Of a stretch of DNA of 64,000 bases, positions 26,311-36,207 are shown in pieces; the first letter of the stretch is position 1; each line of letters starts with the position of its first letter. The position numbers and the translations under genes were made by a program. A model generated the notes under the pieces. It was not told where the DNA came from. It made no database searches and saw nothing but the letters and a program-made list of their open reading frames with translations. Source of the DNA: an endosymbiont of Acanthamoeba sp. UWC8 (lineage in GTDB: Bacteria; Pseudomonadota; Alphaproteobacteria; Rickettsiales; Midichloriaceae); assembly GCF_000730245.1 (NCBI RefSeq), contig NZ_CP004403.1, forward strand, positions 1,240,001 to 1,304,000, given 5' to 3'.

Positions 26311-27501
26311 ATGGAAGCAAAGCAAACTAAAATTGAAAAAAGAAATATTTCAATAAATTTCGGCCCTCAGCACCCTGCTGCCCATGGAGTATTAAGATTA
26401 ATACTTGAAATGGACGGTGAAGTAGTTGAGCGTGCCGATCCTCATATCGGGTTACTTCATAGAGGGACGGAAAAATTAATTGAACATAAAAGTTATTTAC
26501 AGGCTTTACCTTATTTTGATAGGTTAGATTATGTTTCGCCGATGGCGCAGGAACATTGCTTTGCATTAGCGGTCGAAAAATTACTGGGATGTGAGATACC
26601 GATTCGAGCTAAATACATAAGGGTTGCGTTTTGCGAGATCACCAGAATTTTAAATCATTTACTGAATATCCCGGCTCTTGCCCTTGATGTAGGAGCTATG
26701 ACTCCACTTCTTTGGATGTTTGAAGAGCGTGAAAAGATGATGGAATTTTATGAACGTGCCAGCGGTGCAAGGCTCCATGCCGCTTATATCAGGCCTGGCG
26801 GTGTTGCGAAAGATATAGATGATAAATTAGTTGAAGATATTTTAGCATTCCTTGAAACCTTTCCTAAAGCTTTAGATGATATGGAAGGATTGCTTACCGA
26901 AAACCGTATATTTAAACAAAGGTTGGTTGATATTGGGGTAGTAAGTGTGAAAGAAGCCCTGGACTTAGGCTTTTCCGGCCCTATGCTGAGAGCATCCGGG
27001 GTTCCGTGGGATTTAAGAAAAGCACAGCCATATGAAATTTACGGAGAACTTGAATTTGATATCCCGGTCGGCAAACATGGTGATTGTTATGATAGATACC
27101 TGGTCAGAATGGAAGAAATCAGGCAATCGATCAGGATTATAAAACAGTGTTTAACTAACCTGCCGAAGGGAGCCGTGCAAACCCTTGACCGCAAGATAGC
27201 TCCGCCTTCGCGTGCTGAAATGAAGGATTCAATGGAAGCTTTAATCCACCATTTTAAACTTTATACTGAAGGCTATCATGTTCCTGAAGGTGAAACCTAT
27301 ACTGCAGTTGAAGCACCTAAAGGAGAATTCGGAGTTTATTTGGTAGCTGACGGTACTAATAAACCTTACAGATGCCATATTAAAGCACCCGGATTTGCTC
27401 ACCTTCAAGCTTTAGATTATATTAGCCAAGGGCATATGCTTGCAGATATGGTTGCAATTTTAGGCAGTATGGATATTGTATTCGGTGAAATTGATAGGTA
27501 A
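26311..27501 (+). CDS. nuoD: NADH-quinone oxidoreductase subunit D
   Basis: Complex I subunit of the connecting region, about 396 residues; with NuoB it forms the quinone-binding cavity. The family block [18 protein letters not shown] and the loop [17 protein letters not shown] are near the N-terminus, with the conserved YVSPMAQEH, and the C-terminus ends [12 protein letters not shown]. The ATG at 26311 gives the usual short lead; a TTG 11 codons upstream is less likely. nuoE follows four bases later. The normally adjacent nuoA, nuoB and nuoC are missing upstream. Confidence 0.96.
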   Translation: MEAKQTKIEKRNISINFGPQHPAAHGVLRLILEMDGEVVERADPHIGLLHRGTEKLIEHKSYLQALPYFDRLDYVSPMAQEHCFALAVEKLLGCEIPIRAKYIRVAFCEITRILNHLLNIPALALDVGAMTPLLWMFEEREKMMEFYERASGARLHAAYIRPGGVAKDIDDKLVEDILAFLETFPKALDDMEGLLTENRIFKQRLVDIGVVSVKEALDLGFSGPMLRASGVPWDLRKAQPYEIYGELEFDIPVGKHGDCYDRYLVRMEEIRQSIRIIKQCLTNLPKGAVQTLDRKIAPPSRAEMKDSMEALIHHFKLYTEGYHVPEGETYTAVEAPKGEFGVYLVADGTNKPYRCHIKAPGFAHLQALDYISQGHMLADMVAILGSMDIVFGEIDR

Positions 27502-27505
27502 CTAG

Positions 27506-28087
27506 ATGTCTTCGATGTTTAAAGAAATAGAATTTGAGCAGCCAAATTTTTTTGAATTTACCAAAGAGAATTTAAAGCTTGCTAATAAAATAGCTGATAA
27601 ATATCCTAAAAACCAACAAAGAAGTGCTATTATGCCTCTTCTTTATTTAGTGCAAAAACAGCACAACAATTGGATTCCTAAAGTTGCAATGGATTATATT
27701 GCAAGCCTTCTTGATATCCCGGCTATGCAGGTATATGAGGTTGCAAGTTTCTACACTATGTATAACAAACAGCCAGTCGGTAAGCATTTGGTGCAGATAT
27801 GTAAAACCACTCCTTGCTGGCTTAGAGGCTCGGATGAAATTATCGAGGCTTGTAAAACAAAGCTTGGGATCGATATCGGAGAAACTACTAACGACGGCAA
27901 ATTTACTCTCGTAGAAGTCGAATGCTTAGGAGCATGCGTGAACGCACCTATGGTGCAAATTAACGATGATTACTATGAAGATCTTACTCCTGAGCTTATG
28001 ACTAAAGTTCTTAATGAACTTGAAAAAGGAAATAAACCGAGTATAGGTTCGCAAACCGGAAGGCAGTGCTCCTCTCCTAAGGAATAA
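27506..28087 (+). CDS. nuoE: NADH-quinone oxidoreductase subunit E
   Basis: Complex I subunit of the NADH-dehydrogenase module with the N1a [2Fe-2S] cluster, 193 residues. A helical N-terminal half (about 20-80, containing SAIMPLLYLVQKQHNNWI) precedes the thioredoxin-like domain. The four ligands are in QICKTTPCWLRG (CxxxxC) and VECLGACVNAP (CxxxC). It is joined to nuoD; nuoF, its direct partner, is at 951 on the other strand. The chain extends about 25 residues past the fold as a polar tail. Confidence 0.96.
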   Translation: MSSMFKEIEFEQPNFFEFTKENLKLANKIADKYPKNQQRSAIMPLLYLVQKQHNNWIPKVAMDYIASLLDIPAMQVYEVASFYTMYNKQPVGKHLVQICKTTPCWLRGSDEIIEACKTKLGIDIGETTNDGKFTLVEVECLGACVNAPMVQINDDYYEDLTPELMTKVLNELEKGNKPSIGSQTGRQCSSPKE

Positions 28088-28150
28088 GCTTATCTTTGGT
28101 TGCATACTTTATAGCAGCGCTCATTTAGACTTAAATAAACCTTGAGCTTT

Positions 28151-29293
28151 TCAATCATGAAGCAACACTACTTTATTTCCGTATAGCCTTTCAGCTTTGC
28201 CTGCAAGTTCCATTTCAACTATAATTCTGTTTAACAGAGGCAACGGAATTTTTATCTGTTTGGTTAATTCTTCGATTGAACACGGAGTATATGACAACTT
28301 TCCTTGCACTGCTTTCCGCCACATTTCCAATTCCTTTTCACTTACTTCTTTATGGGTATGAGAGGGAGTAATAAAGTTACTTGAACTATCAAATAATGAG
28401 GTTTGAAACATAGGTTTCCTCATTTCGAGCACTTCTATTACGTCATTATAGTTCTCAAGCAAATATGCACCTTGCTTAATCAGGTTATTAGTTCCCTGGC
28501 ACCTCATATCAAGCGGAGAGCCGGGTACGGCAAACACTTCTCTGCCCTGCTCTATTGCAAACCTTGAAGTTATAAGTGTGCCGGATTTTAAAGCAGCTTC
28601 GACTACAATCACACCTAAAGAAAGCCCTGAAATTATTCTGTTGCGCTGAGGAAAATGCTTCGCAATCGGAGAAGTACCGAAAGCAAATTCGGTGATTACC
28701 AGACCTCTTTCATACAAAAGATTAAATAGTTTAGTATTTTCCCCGGGGTAGATATTATTTATACCACCGGCTATTACCCCGATGGTGCCGGAATCTAAAC
28801 TTCCCTGATGAGCATAATAATCTATACCTTTAGCTAATCCTGAAACAATTATATACCCGTTATCACCTAGCTCTCTTGCTATATTTTTTGCAAAACTGCA
28901 CCCGTTTGAAGAAGCATTTCTTGAACCCACTATTGCAACCTGTTTTTCCATTTTTAACAGATCAACATTTCCTTTTACCGTAATCACCGGGGGTGCATCA
29001 TAAATCTGTTTTAACAAGCTAGGATATATCTCATCATATGCAGTAATAATTTTAGCTCCAAAGCTTTCGGTAAGCGCGATTTCTTCTTTTATTGCAGATT
29101 TAGACGGAATAATAATTTCTTTTTTTCCACCCCCTTTCTTGGCCAACTTAGGGATTTCCTCCAATGCAATGCTTGGGTTACCGTAAATCTTTATTAAGTC
29201 CCAAAAAGTTCTGGAACCAACATTGGTACTTCTAATCAGGCGAATCCAGTCTAATCTAAACTGCAAATCCGAGAGTTGTGCTTGTGTTATCAT
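28151..29293 (-). CDS. dprA: DNA-processing protein DprA (Smf)
   Basis: Single-stranded DNA-binding protein that loads RecA onto incoming DNA during transformation, about 380 residues. A SAM-like N-terminal region is followed by the Rossmann-type core: AIVGSRNASSNGCSFAKNIA, IVSGLAKGIDYYAHQG, GTIGVIAGGINNIYPGEN and AIEQGREVFAVPGSP. A C-terminal winged-helix DML1-type domain follows (about 310-380). The ATG at 29293 has AAGAAA before it; the longer TTG start is less likely. It is divergent from dnaX with 71 bases between. Confidence 0.95.
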   Translation of the reverse strand: MITQAQLSDLQFRLDWIRLIRSTNVGSRTFWDLIKIYGNPSIALEEIPKLAKKGGGKKEIIIPSKSAIKEEIALTESFGAKIITAYDEIYPSLLKQIYDAPPVITVKGNVDLLKMEKQVAIVGSRNASSNGCSFAKNIARELGDNGYIIVSGLAKGIDYYAHQGSLDSGTIGVIAGGINNIYPGENTKLFNLLYERGLVITEFAFGTSPIAKHFPQRNRIISGLSLGVIVVEAALKSGTLITSRFAIEQGREVFAVPGSPLDMRCQGTNNLIKQGAYLLENYNDVIEVLEMRKPMFQTSLFDSSSNFITPSHTHKEVSEKELEMWRKAVQGKLSYTPCSIEELTKQIKIPLPLLNRIIVEMELAGKAERLYGNKVVLLHD

Positions 29294-29364
29294 AAATTTC
29301 TTTAGCAATTGAAGTTACAGCCAAACCTGTTATTATCGCATAATAACTATAAATCGGTTATTTA

Positions 29365-30963
29365 ATGCAAGACATTTTTTTCAGCGAGGAAGAATTAATT
29401 CCTAAAGAATACCTGGCATTGGCTAGGAAATATCGCCCAAAGACTTTTGATGATATGATCGGGCAACCTGTATTAGTGCAAACATTAACTAATGCAATCA
29501 GTTCAAAAAGGATACCGCATGCAATCATCTTAACCGGAATTAGAGGGGTAGGTAAAACTACTTCAGCCAGAATAATCGCACGTGCGCTTAATTGCATAGG
29601 AAAAGACGGTAAGGGAAGTGAAACTGCACAACCTTGCGGAGTATGTGACAGTTGTGTAGCGATTTCAGGCGATAGACATCAAGACGTAATTGAAATTGAT
29701 GCGGCGAGCAATACGGGAGTAAATGATATTCGTGAGATCATTGAAAATGCAAAATATAAACCTCTCTCGGCCAGATATAAAATTTATATTATCGATGAAG
29801 TTCATATGCTTTCAAACAGTGCATTTAATGCCTTGCTTAAAACATTGGAAGAGCCCCCTGCACATGTAAAATTTGTTTTCGCAACTACGGAAATCCGTAA
29901 AATCCCCATTACTATTTTATCAAGATGCCAACGTTTCGATTTAAAAAGAATTGATATTGCAGAGCTCACCCGACATTATGAAAACATTTTAGCTAAAGAA
30001 GGTTTCAAGGGGGATAAAGCTGCCCTTTCTTTAATTGCCAATGCTGCCCAAGGCTCGGTAAGAGACGGGCTATCAATGCTTGATCAAGCGCTCTCTTTAA
30101 GCGGCGGCGCGGTTGATGAGCAAAGTGTGCGCAGAATGCTGGGGCTTGCGGATTTAAATTTAGTTTTTAAGTTATTTGATAATCTGATCAACGGCAATAC
30201 TTTAGAGATAATTAATAATTTAAAAGAATTATATGATATTGGTGCTGACCCAAGCTTAGTTATTCAAGATTTACTGGAAATAACTCATGGTGTTACAAAA
30301 ACAAAAGTTGCCGACCTTAAAAATATATTTAATTTTCCGGAATTTGAGTGGAGCAAATATTCTTACTATGCAGATAAGCTCTCAATACCTTTTCTATCAA
30401 GGTGTTGGCAAACACTTCTAAAAGGTTTGGAAGAAATGAAAAGCTCGCTCTTTCCCTTTTCTAATTTGGAAATGATATTAATTAGAATTGCATATATGAG
30501 TCAGCTGCCTACCCCGGAAGAATTAATAAGAAGCGGGACTACTATAACAACTATAGAAGATACTGATAATCCCAATGAAGTAGCGCAAAAAACCGCCGTT
30601 ACAAGCTTTGAGGATATGACCAGGTTATGTTTAGAACGAAAGGAGATGTTAATCTATCACCACCTTATTAGTGATTTAAGAATAGCGGAATTTTCTCCGC
30701 CCAACATTAAAGTTAAATTATTAGAACATGCACCGAAAAGCTTCCCGCTTACTTTACAAAATTTTTTAAATGAACACACCGGGCAAAAGTGGTCAGTCAA
30801 TATTACTGATGGGGAATGCTCTAATCCTACTATTAATGAAATTGGGCAAGAAAAGGAAAGGAATCTAAAAGAGAAAATTGTAAATAGTGATTTAGTACAA
30901 GACATATTAAACACCTTTACAGAAACGGAAATTCTTGATATCAAAACAACAAAAAGCTTTTAA
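29365..30963 (+). CDS. dnaX: DNA polymerase III subunits gamma and tau
   Basis: AAA+ clamp-loader subunit, 532 residues. Walker A is GIRGVGKTTSARII, the zinc-binding cysteines are in CGVCDSCVAISGDRH, Walker B lies in YIIDEVHMLS, and the sensor region is LKTLEEPPAHVKFVFATTE. The C-terminal part (about 370-532) is the less conserved tau-like region. I saw no convincing A-rich frameshift heptamer of the E. coli type to make gamma. ybaB follows 11 bases later, the usual dnaX-ybaB pairing; recR does not follow. Confidence 0.96.
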   Translation: MQDIFFSEEELIPKEYLALARKYRPKTFDDMIGQPVLVQTLTNAISSKRIPHAIILTGIRGVGKTTSARIIARALNCIGKDGKGSETAQPCGVCDSCVAISGDRHQDVIEIDAASNTGVNDIREIIENAKYKPLSARYKIYIIDEVHMLSNSAFNALLKTLEEPPAHVKFVFATTEIRKIPITILSRCQRFDLKRIDIAELTRHYENILAKEGFKGDKAALSLIANAAQGSVRDGLSMLDQALSLSGGAVDEQSVRRMLGLADLNLVFKLFDNLINGNTLEIINNLKELYDIGADPSLVIQDLLEITHGVTKTKVADLKNIFNFPEFEWSKYSYYADKLSIPFLSRCWQTLLKGLEEMKSSLFPFSNLEMILIRIAYMSQLPTPEELIRSGTTITTIEDTDNPNEVAQKTAVTSFEDMTRLCLERKEMLIYHHLISDLRIAEFSPPNIKVKLLEHAPKSFPLTLQNFLNEHTGQKWSVNITDGECSNPTINEIGQEKERNLKEKIVNSDLVQDILNTFTETEILDIKTTKSF

Positions 30964-30974
30964 GGATAAGTACT

Positions 30975-31286
30975 ATGAATATTCAGCAGATGATGACACA
31001 AGCTAAAACCCTTCAGAAAAAAATGCAGGACATGCAGGCAAAGCTTGATACCCAGGAAGTTACAGGGGCTGCCGGCGGCGGCATGGTGCAAGTGACCACT
31101 ACCTGTAAAGGTGAAGTTAAAAAAATTAATATTGATAAAAGCTTATTGGTTCCTGAAGAAGGGGAAGTATTGGAAGATTTGATTATTGCTGCTTTTAATA
31201 ATGCTAAACAAAATGCGGATACTAAAGCAAGCGACGAAATGAAAAGTTTAGGAATTTCTCCCGATCTAATGAAATTTTCCCTCTAA
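30975..31286 (+). CDS. YbaB/EbfC nucleoid-associated protein
   Basis: Small DNA-binding dimer, 103 residues, encoded behind dnaX as in most bacteria. The YbaB fold shows as a helical N-terminal part (AKTLQKKMQDMQAKLD), a glycine-rich GAAGGGMVQVTTTCKGEV and the C-terminal DLIIAAFNNAKQNADTK. AAGGAT precedes the ATG. It bends or coats DNA; its role in recombination is suggested by the dnaX-recR context in other species. Confidence 0.94.
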   Translation: MNIQQMMTQAKTLQKKMQDMQAKLDTQEVTGAAGGGMVQVTTTCKGEVKKINIDKSLLVPEEGEVLEDLIIAAFNNAKQNADTKASDEMKSLGISPDLMKFSL

Positions 31287-31302
31287 AAAGTATTCATAAA
31301 TC

Positions 31303-31965
31303 GTGTTTTTAAAAAAACTTAAGAAAAGTAAAATTATAGCAATATTGGCTAATTATATAATCAGGCTATATATCAGTATAATTTTCTCTACTTGTAGATT
31401 TATCAAAAAAGAAGATCCTGAGTCTAAGAACATACTAAAGAACCATCAGTTTATCTTTTCAATTTGGCATAGTAGAATCCTTATTTTCCCTAAACTCAAT
31501 TTACCTAAAGTGACGGCAGTGGTTTCTGCGCATGGTGATGGGGAGTTTATAGCTAATTTACTTAAGTCTTACGGGCATAAAACTACGCGAGGTTCTTCCA
31601 GAAGAGAAGGAGTTAGCGCAATGAGAGGGCTACTAAAAACCTTAAAAGAAGAAAAGCGGAGTATTTGTATCACTCCGGATGGTCCAAAAGGCCCTCGTCA
31701 TAAAATTAACGGTAGCATTACCGCACTTGCTGCGAAACTAAAATTACCTGTTATTCCTTTATGTTTTTCCGCTTCTTCGGCAATAGTACTTAATACTTGG
31801 GATAGATTTATAATTCCATTACCTTTCTCTAAAATTTATATCGAATTCGGAAAGCCTATTTACTTTGAAACCGAAGCGGATAACAATGATGAAATATTAG
31901 CTGAAAAAATGTTTCACCAGATGATTACTTTAGATAAAAAAGCTTCTCTTAAGGTTGATTACTAA
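31303..31965 (+). CDS. DUF374-type lysophospholipid acyltransferase-like protein
   Basis: A 220-residue protein of the DUF374/LPLAT group. It has an N-terminal hydrophobic stretch, the IFSIWHSRILIF region and the block CITPDGPKGPRHKINGSI, then LKLPVIPLCFSAS. The family is usually found beside waaA and lpxK in alphaproteobacteria, as here, and is thought to act in envelope lipid or lipid A acylation. The start is a GTG at 31303. Its substrate is not known from sequence. Confidence 0.85.
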   Translation: MFLKKLKKSKIIAILANYIIRLYISIIFSTCRFIKKEDPESKNILKNHQFIFSIWHSRILIFPKLNLPKVTAVVSAHGDGEFIANLLKSYGHKTTRGSSRREGVSAMRGLLKTLKEEKRSICITPDGPKGPRHKINGSITALAAKLKLPVIPLCFSASSAIVLNTWDRFIIPLPFSKIYIEFGKPIYFETEADNNDEILAEKMFHQMITLDKKASLKVDY

Positions 31966-31966
31966 T

Positions 31967-33217
31967 ATGCTGCTGTATATTTACAAAGCTCTATCCGTAA
32001 TACTTACTCCATTATTATGGTGTATTATACAATATCGCATTTTAAAAAAGAAGGAAGATCCTAAGCGTTATAAAGAAAAATTTGGTAAAGCAAGTTTAAA
32101 AAAAGATAACAAAGTTATATGGTTTCATGTTGCAAGTGTAGGCGAGATGAAAGCATTAACACCCATATTGGAAAAGTTTTCCGAATTAGATTATCAGTTG
32201 CTGATTACTTCAGGCACTTTAACTTCGGCAAAAATATTCGGAACGATAAAAATTAAAAATATTATTCATCAATTTGCACCTCTTGATTCCCCTTTATTCA
32301 TAAAAAGATTCTTGGATTATTGGCAGCCACAACTTGGTATTTTTGTTGAATCAGAAATATGGCCGAATTTAATTATAGAGTCTTCCAAGCGCTTTAAACT
32401 TGCCCTTATAAATGCAAATATGTCTGATAAATCATTTCAAATATGGAGCAAAATCCCAAGTATTGCAAAGCTTATATTCAGTAAGTTTTCCTATATTGCT
32501 GCGTGTTCCCTAAGCTCACATAATAAACTAAAATTATTTTCTAATAATGTAGCAGATGAGATAACTAATTTAAAATATTATGCATCACCCCTTGCATATG
32601 ATGAAGCCTTATTAAAGCATTTACAAAATATTTATCTTGGAAAAAAGATTTTGTTATGCGCAAGCACCCATGAAAACGAGGAAGAATTAATATTAAATGT
32701 TTATAATAAAATAAAGAAGGAGATACCTGATATTTGCTTAATTATTATTCCCAGGCACCCTAACCGTGGCGAGGAAGTTTATAAGCTTGCATGCAAAATA
32801 TCAAAAGATGTCGCTTTAAAAGCTCTTAAGCCGAACATAACTCAATCTCCCGATATCTACATTATAGATACTCTCGGAGAACTCGGGGTTTTCTATCGCT
32901 TAACAAAATTAGTATTTGTCGGAGCATCATTGGTTAAATTGGGCGGACATAATATTATTGAGCCGGCGCACTTAAATTGTTGTATTCTCACGGGTAAACA
33001 TTACCCTAATTTTTCCGATGTTATGCAGGAATTTAAAAATGCGGAGGCAGTTATTGAAGTTCAAGATAACCAAGAACTAGCTTTAAGAATAATATTCTTA
33101 TTTAAAAATGAAAGCGAAATAGAACGTTATGCGGATAATGCTTATAAGTTAGTAAATAAAGAACGAGGGCTAATAGATAGAATATATAATAACCTTACAT
33201 ATCTACTTGAAAGATGA
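31967..33217 (+). CDS. waaA: 3-deoxy-D-manno-octulosonic acid transferase
   Basis: GT-B glycosyltransferase that attaches Kdo to lipid A precursor at the inner membrane, about 416 residues. An N-terminal membrane helix is followed by WFHVASVGEMKAL, the catalytic FVESEIWPNLI (Glu about 120), LINANMS, and in the C-terminal domain VFVGASLVKLGGHNIIEPA. The ATG at 31967 begins one base after the acyltransferase stop; an upstream TTG is possible. It overlaps lpxK by four bases (ATGA). This indicates that the organism makes Kdo-containing lipid A. Confidence 0.95.
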   Translation: MLLYIYKALSVILTPLLWCIIQYRILKKKEDPKRYKEKFGKASLKKDNKVIWFHVASVGEMKALTPILEKFSELDYQLLITSGTLTSAKIFGTIKIKNIIHQFAPLDSPLFIKRFLDYWQPQLGIFVESEIWPNLIIESSKRFKLALINANMSDKSFQIWSKIPSIAKLIFSKFSYIAACSLSSHNKLKLFSNNVADEITNLKYYASPLAYDEALLKHLQNIYLGKKILLCASTHENEEELILNVYNKIKKEIPDICLIIIPRHPNRGEEVYKLACKISKDVALKALKPNITQSPDIYIIDTLGELGVFYRLTKLVFVGASLVKLGGHNIIEPAHLNCCILTGKHYPNFSDVMQEFKNAEAVIEVQDNQELALRIIFLFKNESEIERYADNAYKLVNKERGLIDRIYNNLTYLLER

Positions 33218-34185
33218 AAAACTTAAATAGACCGAGATTTTGGCAGCAATTTAATTGGCTTACCTTGTGTTTACTGCCGTTATCTTTTATTTACCGTTTT
33301 ATTGTTTATGTGAAATACATAATTTCTAAGCCAAACAAAATGAACATACCGGTTATCTGTGTAGGTAATATTGTAGTAGGAGGTGCAGGTAAAACTCCGA
33401 CCGTAATTGCCATAGCTGAATTTTTACAAAGTACAGGCAAAAAGGTTGCTATCATTTCAAGAGGATATAAAGGCTCTTTAAGTACAAATAAGGAGGCAAC
33501 ATTAGTTCAGGATCATTCCGCATATGAAGTCGGAGATGAAGCTTTGGTGTTATCAAAAATTGCATCCGTTTATATAAATAGAGATCGATTCCTTGCTGCA
33601 TTGCGGGCACAGAGAGATGGAGCGGAAGTAATTATTATGGATGATGGGCTACAAAATTATACTTTGGAAAAAGATTTTTCTATTTTAGTAATTGATAGTA
33701 ATTACGGCTTAGGTAATCATCAATTATTACCGGCCGGAGCTTTAAGGGAAAGTTTAAGCCTAGCTTTAAAAAAAGCTGATTGTATAGTTTATACAGGGGA
33801 TGGCAAAACAAATATAATAAATACTAAACTCCCCACCTTCACTGCTAAAACCATAGTTAAAAATTCAGAACGATTACAAGATAAAATTTTCATAGCTTTG
33901 TGCGGGATTGCTTCACCCGAAAAGTTTTTTACTACTCTTAAATCTTTAAATATTACTTGCGCTGAAAAGTTTATTTTCGGTGATCATCATAATTATAGTA
34001 GAGAAGAAATCGAGGTTATAGTCGGCCTAGCTAATAAGCTTAATTTAGAGATAATTACTACTTCTAAAGATATAGTTAAAATTCCGCTTACATATCATAC
34101 ATTTATTGAGGTGGTAGAAATTGAATATATATTTCCAAATGAATTTTATAATCTGATTTCTAAGGCAACTAACAAAACTGACTAG
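33214..34185 (+). CDS. lpxK: Tetraacyldisaccharide 4'-kinase
   Basis: Inner-membrane P-loop kinase that phosphorylates the lipid A disaccharide at 4', 323 residues. An N-terminal membrane-associated helix (about 10-35) is followed by the Walker A GNIVVGGAGKTPTV (about residue 48), IISRGYKGSL and the Asp pair in IIMDDGLQNYTLEKDF. It translates from an ATGA overlap with waaA, so the two products are likely coupled. Convergent with glmM, overlapping its end by four bases. Confidence 0.95.
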   Translation: MKNLNRPRFWQQFNWLTLCLLPLSFIYRFIVYVKYIISKPNKMNIPVICVGNIVVGGAGKTPTVIAIAEFLQSTGKKVAIISRGYKGSLSTNKEATLVQDHSAYEVGDEALVLSKIASVYINRDRFLAALRAQRDGAEVIIMDDGLQNYTLEKDFSILVIDSNYGLGNHQLLPAGALRESLSLALKKADCIVYTGDGKTNIINTKLPTFTAKTIVKNSERLQDKIFIALCGIASPEKFFTTLKSLNITCAEKFIFGDHHNYSREEIEVIVGLANKLNLEIITTSKDIVKIPLTYHTFIEVVEIEYIFPNEFYNLISKATNKTD

Positions 34186-35526
34186 CTGCAATACTCGGAA
34201 ATTAGCGTTTCTATAGTTTGAGCAGCTTCAGTAATAATGTTTTTCTGTTTACCCTCAACCATAACTCTTACTAATTTCTCAGTTCCTGATTTTCTGATAA
34301 AGATCCTTTCAGCATTATAAGATTTATTTATCTTCTCAAGCTCTTCCTGCAATTTCAAATTTTCTAAAGGATTATTTTTAGTAAATTTTATATTGCGAAC
34401 TACTTGCGGGTAAAGCTCAAAAACATGGCTCAGCTCACTCATTTTTTTTACCGCTTTCAACTAATAAAGAAAGCACTTGTAAAGCTGCGACTATCCCATC
34501 GCCCGTAGTTGAGTAGTTGCTTAATATGACATGCCCTGATTGTTCTCCTCCCAAGTTGCAATTATTTTTACGCATGGCATCAAATACATAGCGATCACCC
34601 ACCTTCGTGCGGATAGTGTTTATATTATGGCTCTTTAAATATTCATCCAAAGCCCCGTTAGACATTTGGGTAACTACCACCATATCGTTATTAAGTCTTT
34701 TTCGATTGTGTAAATGAAGAGCTATTAAGCCGATAACATGGTCTCCCGATATTATATGGCCTTTATCATCAACAATCACTACCCTATCAGCATCTCCGTC
34801 AAGCGCAATTCCTATATCCGCTCTTGTTTCAACTACTTTCTTTGATAAAGTTTCAGGGTGCGTAGAACCGCAAGCTTCATTAATATTAAACCCATTAGGC
34901 TCAGTCCCGATTGATACCACCTCAGCACCCAGTTCCCATAAAATGGTAGGAGCTAAATGGTATGCACTGCCGTTAGCGCCATCAACCACTATCCTTAAGC
35001 CAGAAAGATTATTTTCCTTATTAAAAGAATTTTTAACATGTTCAATATATCTTCCCGGTGCATCATCAAGGCGCTTTGCTCTTCCTAAATCTATAGGAGG
35101 TACAAGATATCGGTTAATATTCGCATTTAAAATCATCTCCTGAATTTTGTCTTCACACTCGTCGGAAAGTTTAAATCCTTTGCTATCAAATAACTTTAAT
35201 CCATTATCAAAATAAGGGTTATGCGATGCCGAAATCATTACGCCCAAATCAGCCCTAAGTGATCTGATAAGCATTGAAACCGCAGGTGTCGGCATAGGAC
35301 CGACCAGAATTACATCCACACCGACACTTATGAACCCTGAAGTGAGTGCCGGCTCAATTAAATACCCTGAAAGCCTGGTATCTTTCGCAATTACTACTCG
35401 ATTGCGATGTCCCGGTTTTTTATAATATGTGCCCGCTGCCATACCAAATTTCATCGCAATTTCAGCAGTCATGGGGTATTGATTTGCTGTTCCTCTTATA
35501 CCATCTGTTCCGAATAATCTTTGCAT
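34182..35526 (-). CDS. glmM: Phosphoglucosamine mutase, frameshifted in a poly-A tract
   Basis: GlmM makes glucosamine-1-phosphate for peptidoglycan and lipid A. Two open frames together cover the whole enzyme. The first (35526 to 34435) has QRLFGTDGIRGTAN, the active-site ISASHNPYFDNG and the metal block ALDGDADRVVIVD. The second (from 34460) has the phosphate-binding IRKSGTEKLVRVMVEG. They meet at a run of eight A in ESGK; seven A would give one continuous chain of about 447 residues reading ESGKKMSELSHVFE. As written the gene stops early. A real mutation, slippage during transcription or a sequencing error are all possible. Confidence 0.85.
34442..34449 (-). other. Eight-base poly-A tract (minus strand) at the glmM frameshift
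   Basis: Eight T on the plus strand, that is GGT followed by eight A and TGAG on the coding strand. Removing one A restores the glmM frame. Tracts of this length are known slippage sites for RNA polymerase in AT-rich symbiont genomes. Confidence 0.75.
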
Positions 35527-35639
35527 TCTAAATAAACTTCCCTAGTTTTTAACGTTTTAACTTTTAAGCATAATATATAAGCTAATTACTTAAAGCATAA
35601 TAAATAATTATATTTTATGTTTGTCAGCTAATATGAATC

Positions 35640-36128
35640 TCACTTAAATCGGGCTTCCTTCTCAATATTATGAGCGATAGCCTGCTCCCATTTTTCACCG
35701 TTATTTATAAGCTTATCTTTATTGTATAAAAGCTCTTCATGAGTCTCGGTAGAAAACTCAAAGTTCGGTCCTTCAACAATGGCATCAACCGGGCAAGCTT
35801 CTTGGCATAAACCACAATAGATACATTTAGTCATATCAATATCATAACGGGTAGTACGTCTGCTATGATCTTCTCTTTCCTCGGCTTCTATGGTAATTGC
35901 AAGTGCCGGACAAATCGCCTCACAAAGCTTACAGGCAATGCAACGCTCTTCCCCGTTCGGATATCTTCTTAAAGCATGCTCTCCCCTAAATCTGGAACTT
36001 AAGTATCCTTTCTCATAAGGATAACTTAAGGTTACCTTTTTTTTAAACATATAAGTAAGAGTTATGTAAAGGCCTTTAAATATCTCGGTTAGAAAAAATG
36101 ATTTAAAGAAAAACTTAACAGCTTCCAT
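35640..36128 (-). CDS. nuoI: NADH-quinone oxidoreductase subunit I
   Basis: Complex I subunit of the connecting arm with clusters N6a and N6b, 162 residues. Two [4Fe-4S] motifs are intact: [16 protein letters not shown] (about residue 62) and [16 protein letters not shown] (about residue 101). An N-terminal amphipathic lead includes [15 protein letters not shown], the family block. The gene stands alone between glmM and murB, away from nuoH and the others, so the complex I genes are dispersed in this genome. Confidence 0.97.
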   Translation of the reverse strand: MEAVKFFFKSFFLTEIFKGLYITLTYMFKKKVTLSYPYEKGYLSSRFRGEHALRRYPNGEERCIACKLCEAICPALAITIEAEEREDHSRRTTRYDIDMTKCIYCGLCQEACPVDAIVEGPNFEFSTETHEELLYNKDKLINNGEKWEQAIAHNIEKEARFK

Positions 36129-36207
36129 GCAAAATGCGTTATAAAAATTTAAAATATACTTTTGTAGGTTATATTAAATATGCGAAAAATCAAGTCTGAA
36201 ACAAGGT

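Noticed and set aside
30585-30600. A-run in dnaX that might act as a -1 frameshift site for gamma
   Set aside because: The reading frame is GCG CAA AAA ACC, which does not form an X-XXY-YYZ slippery heptamer, and no pausing element is evident.
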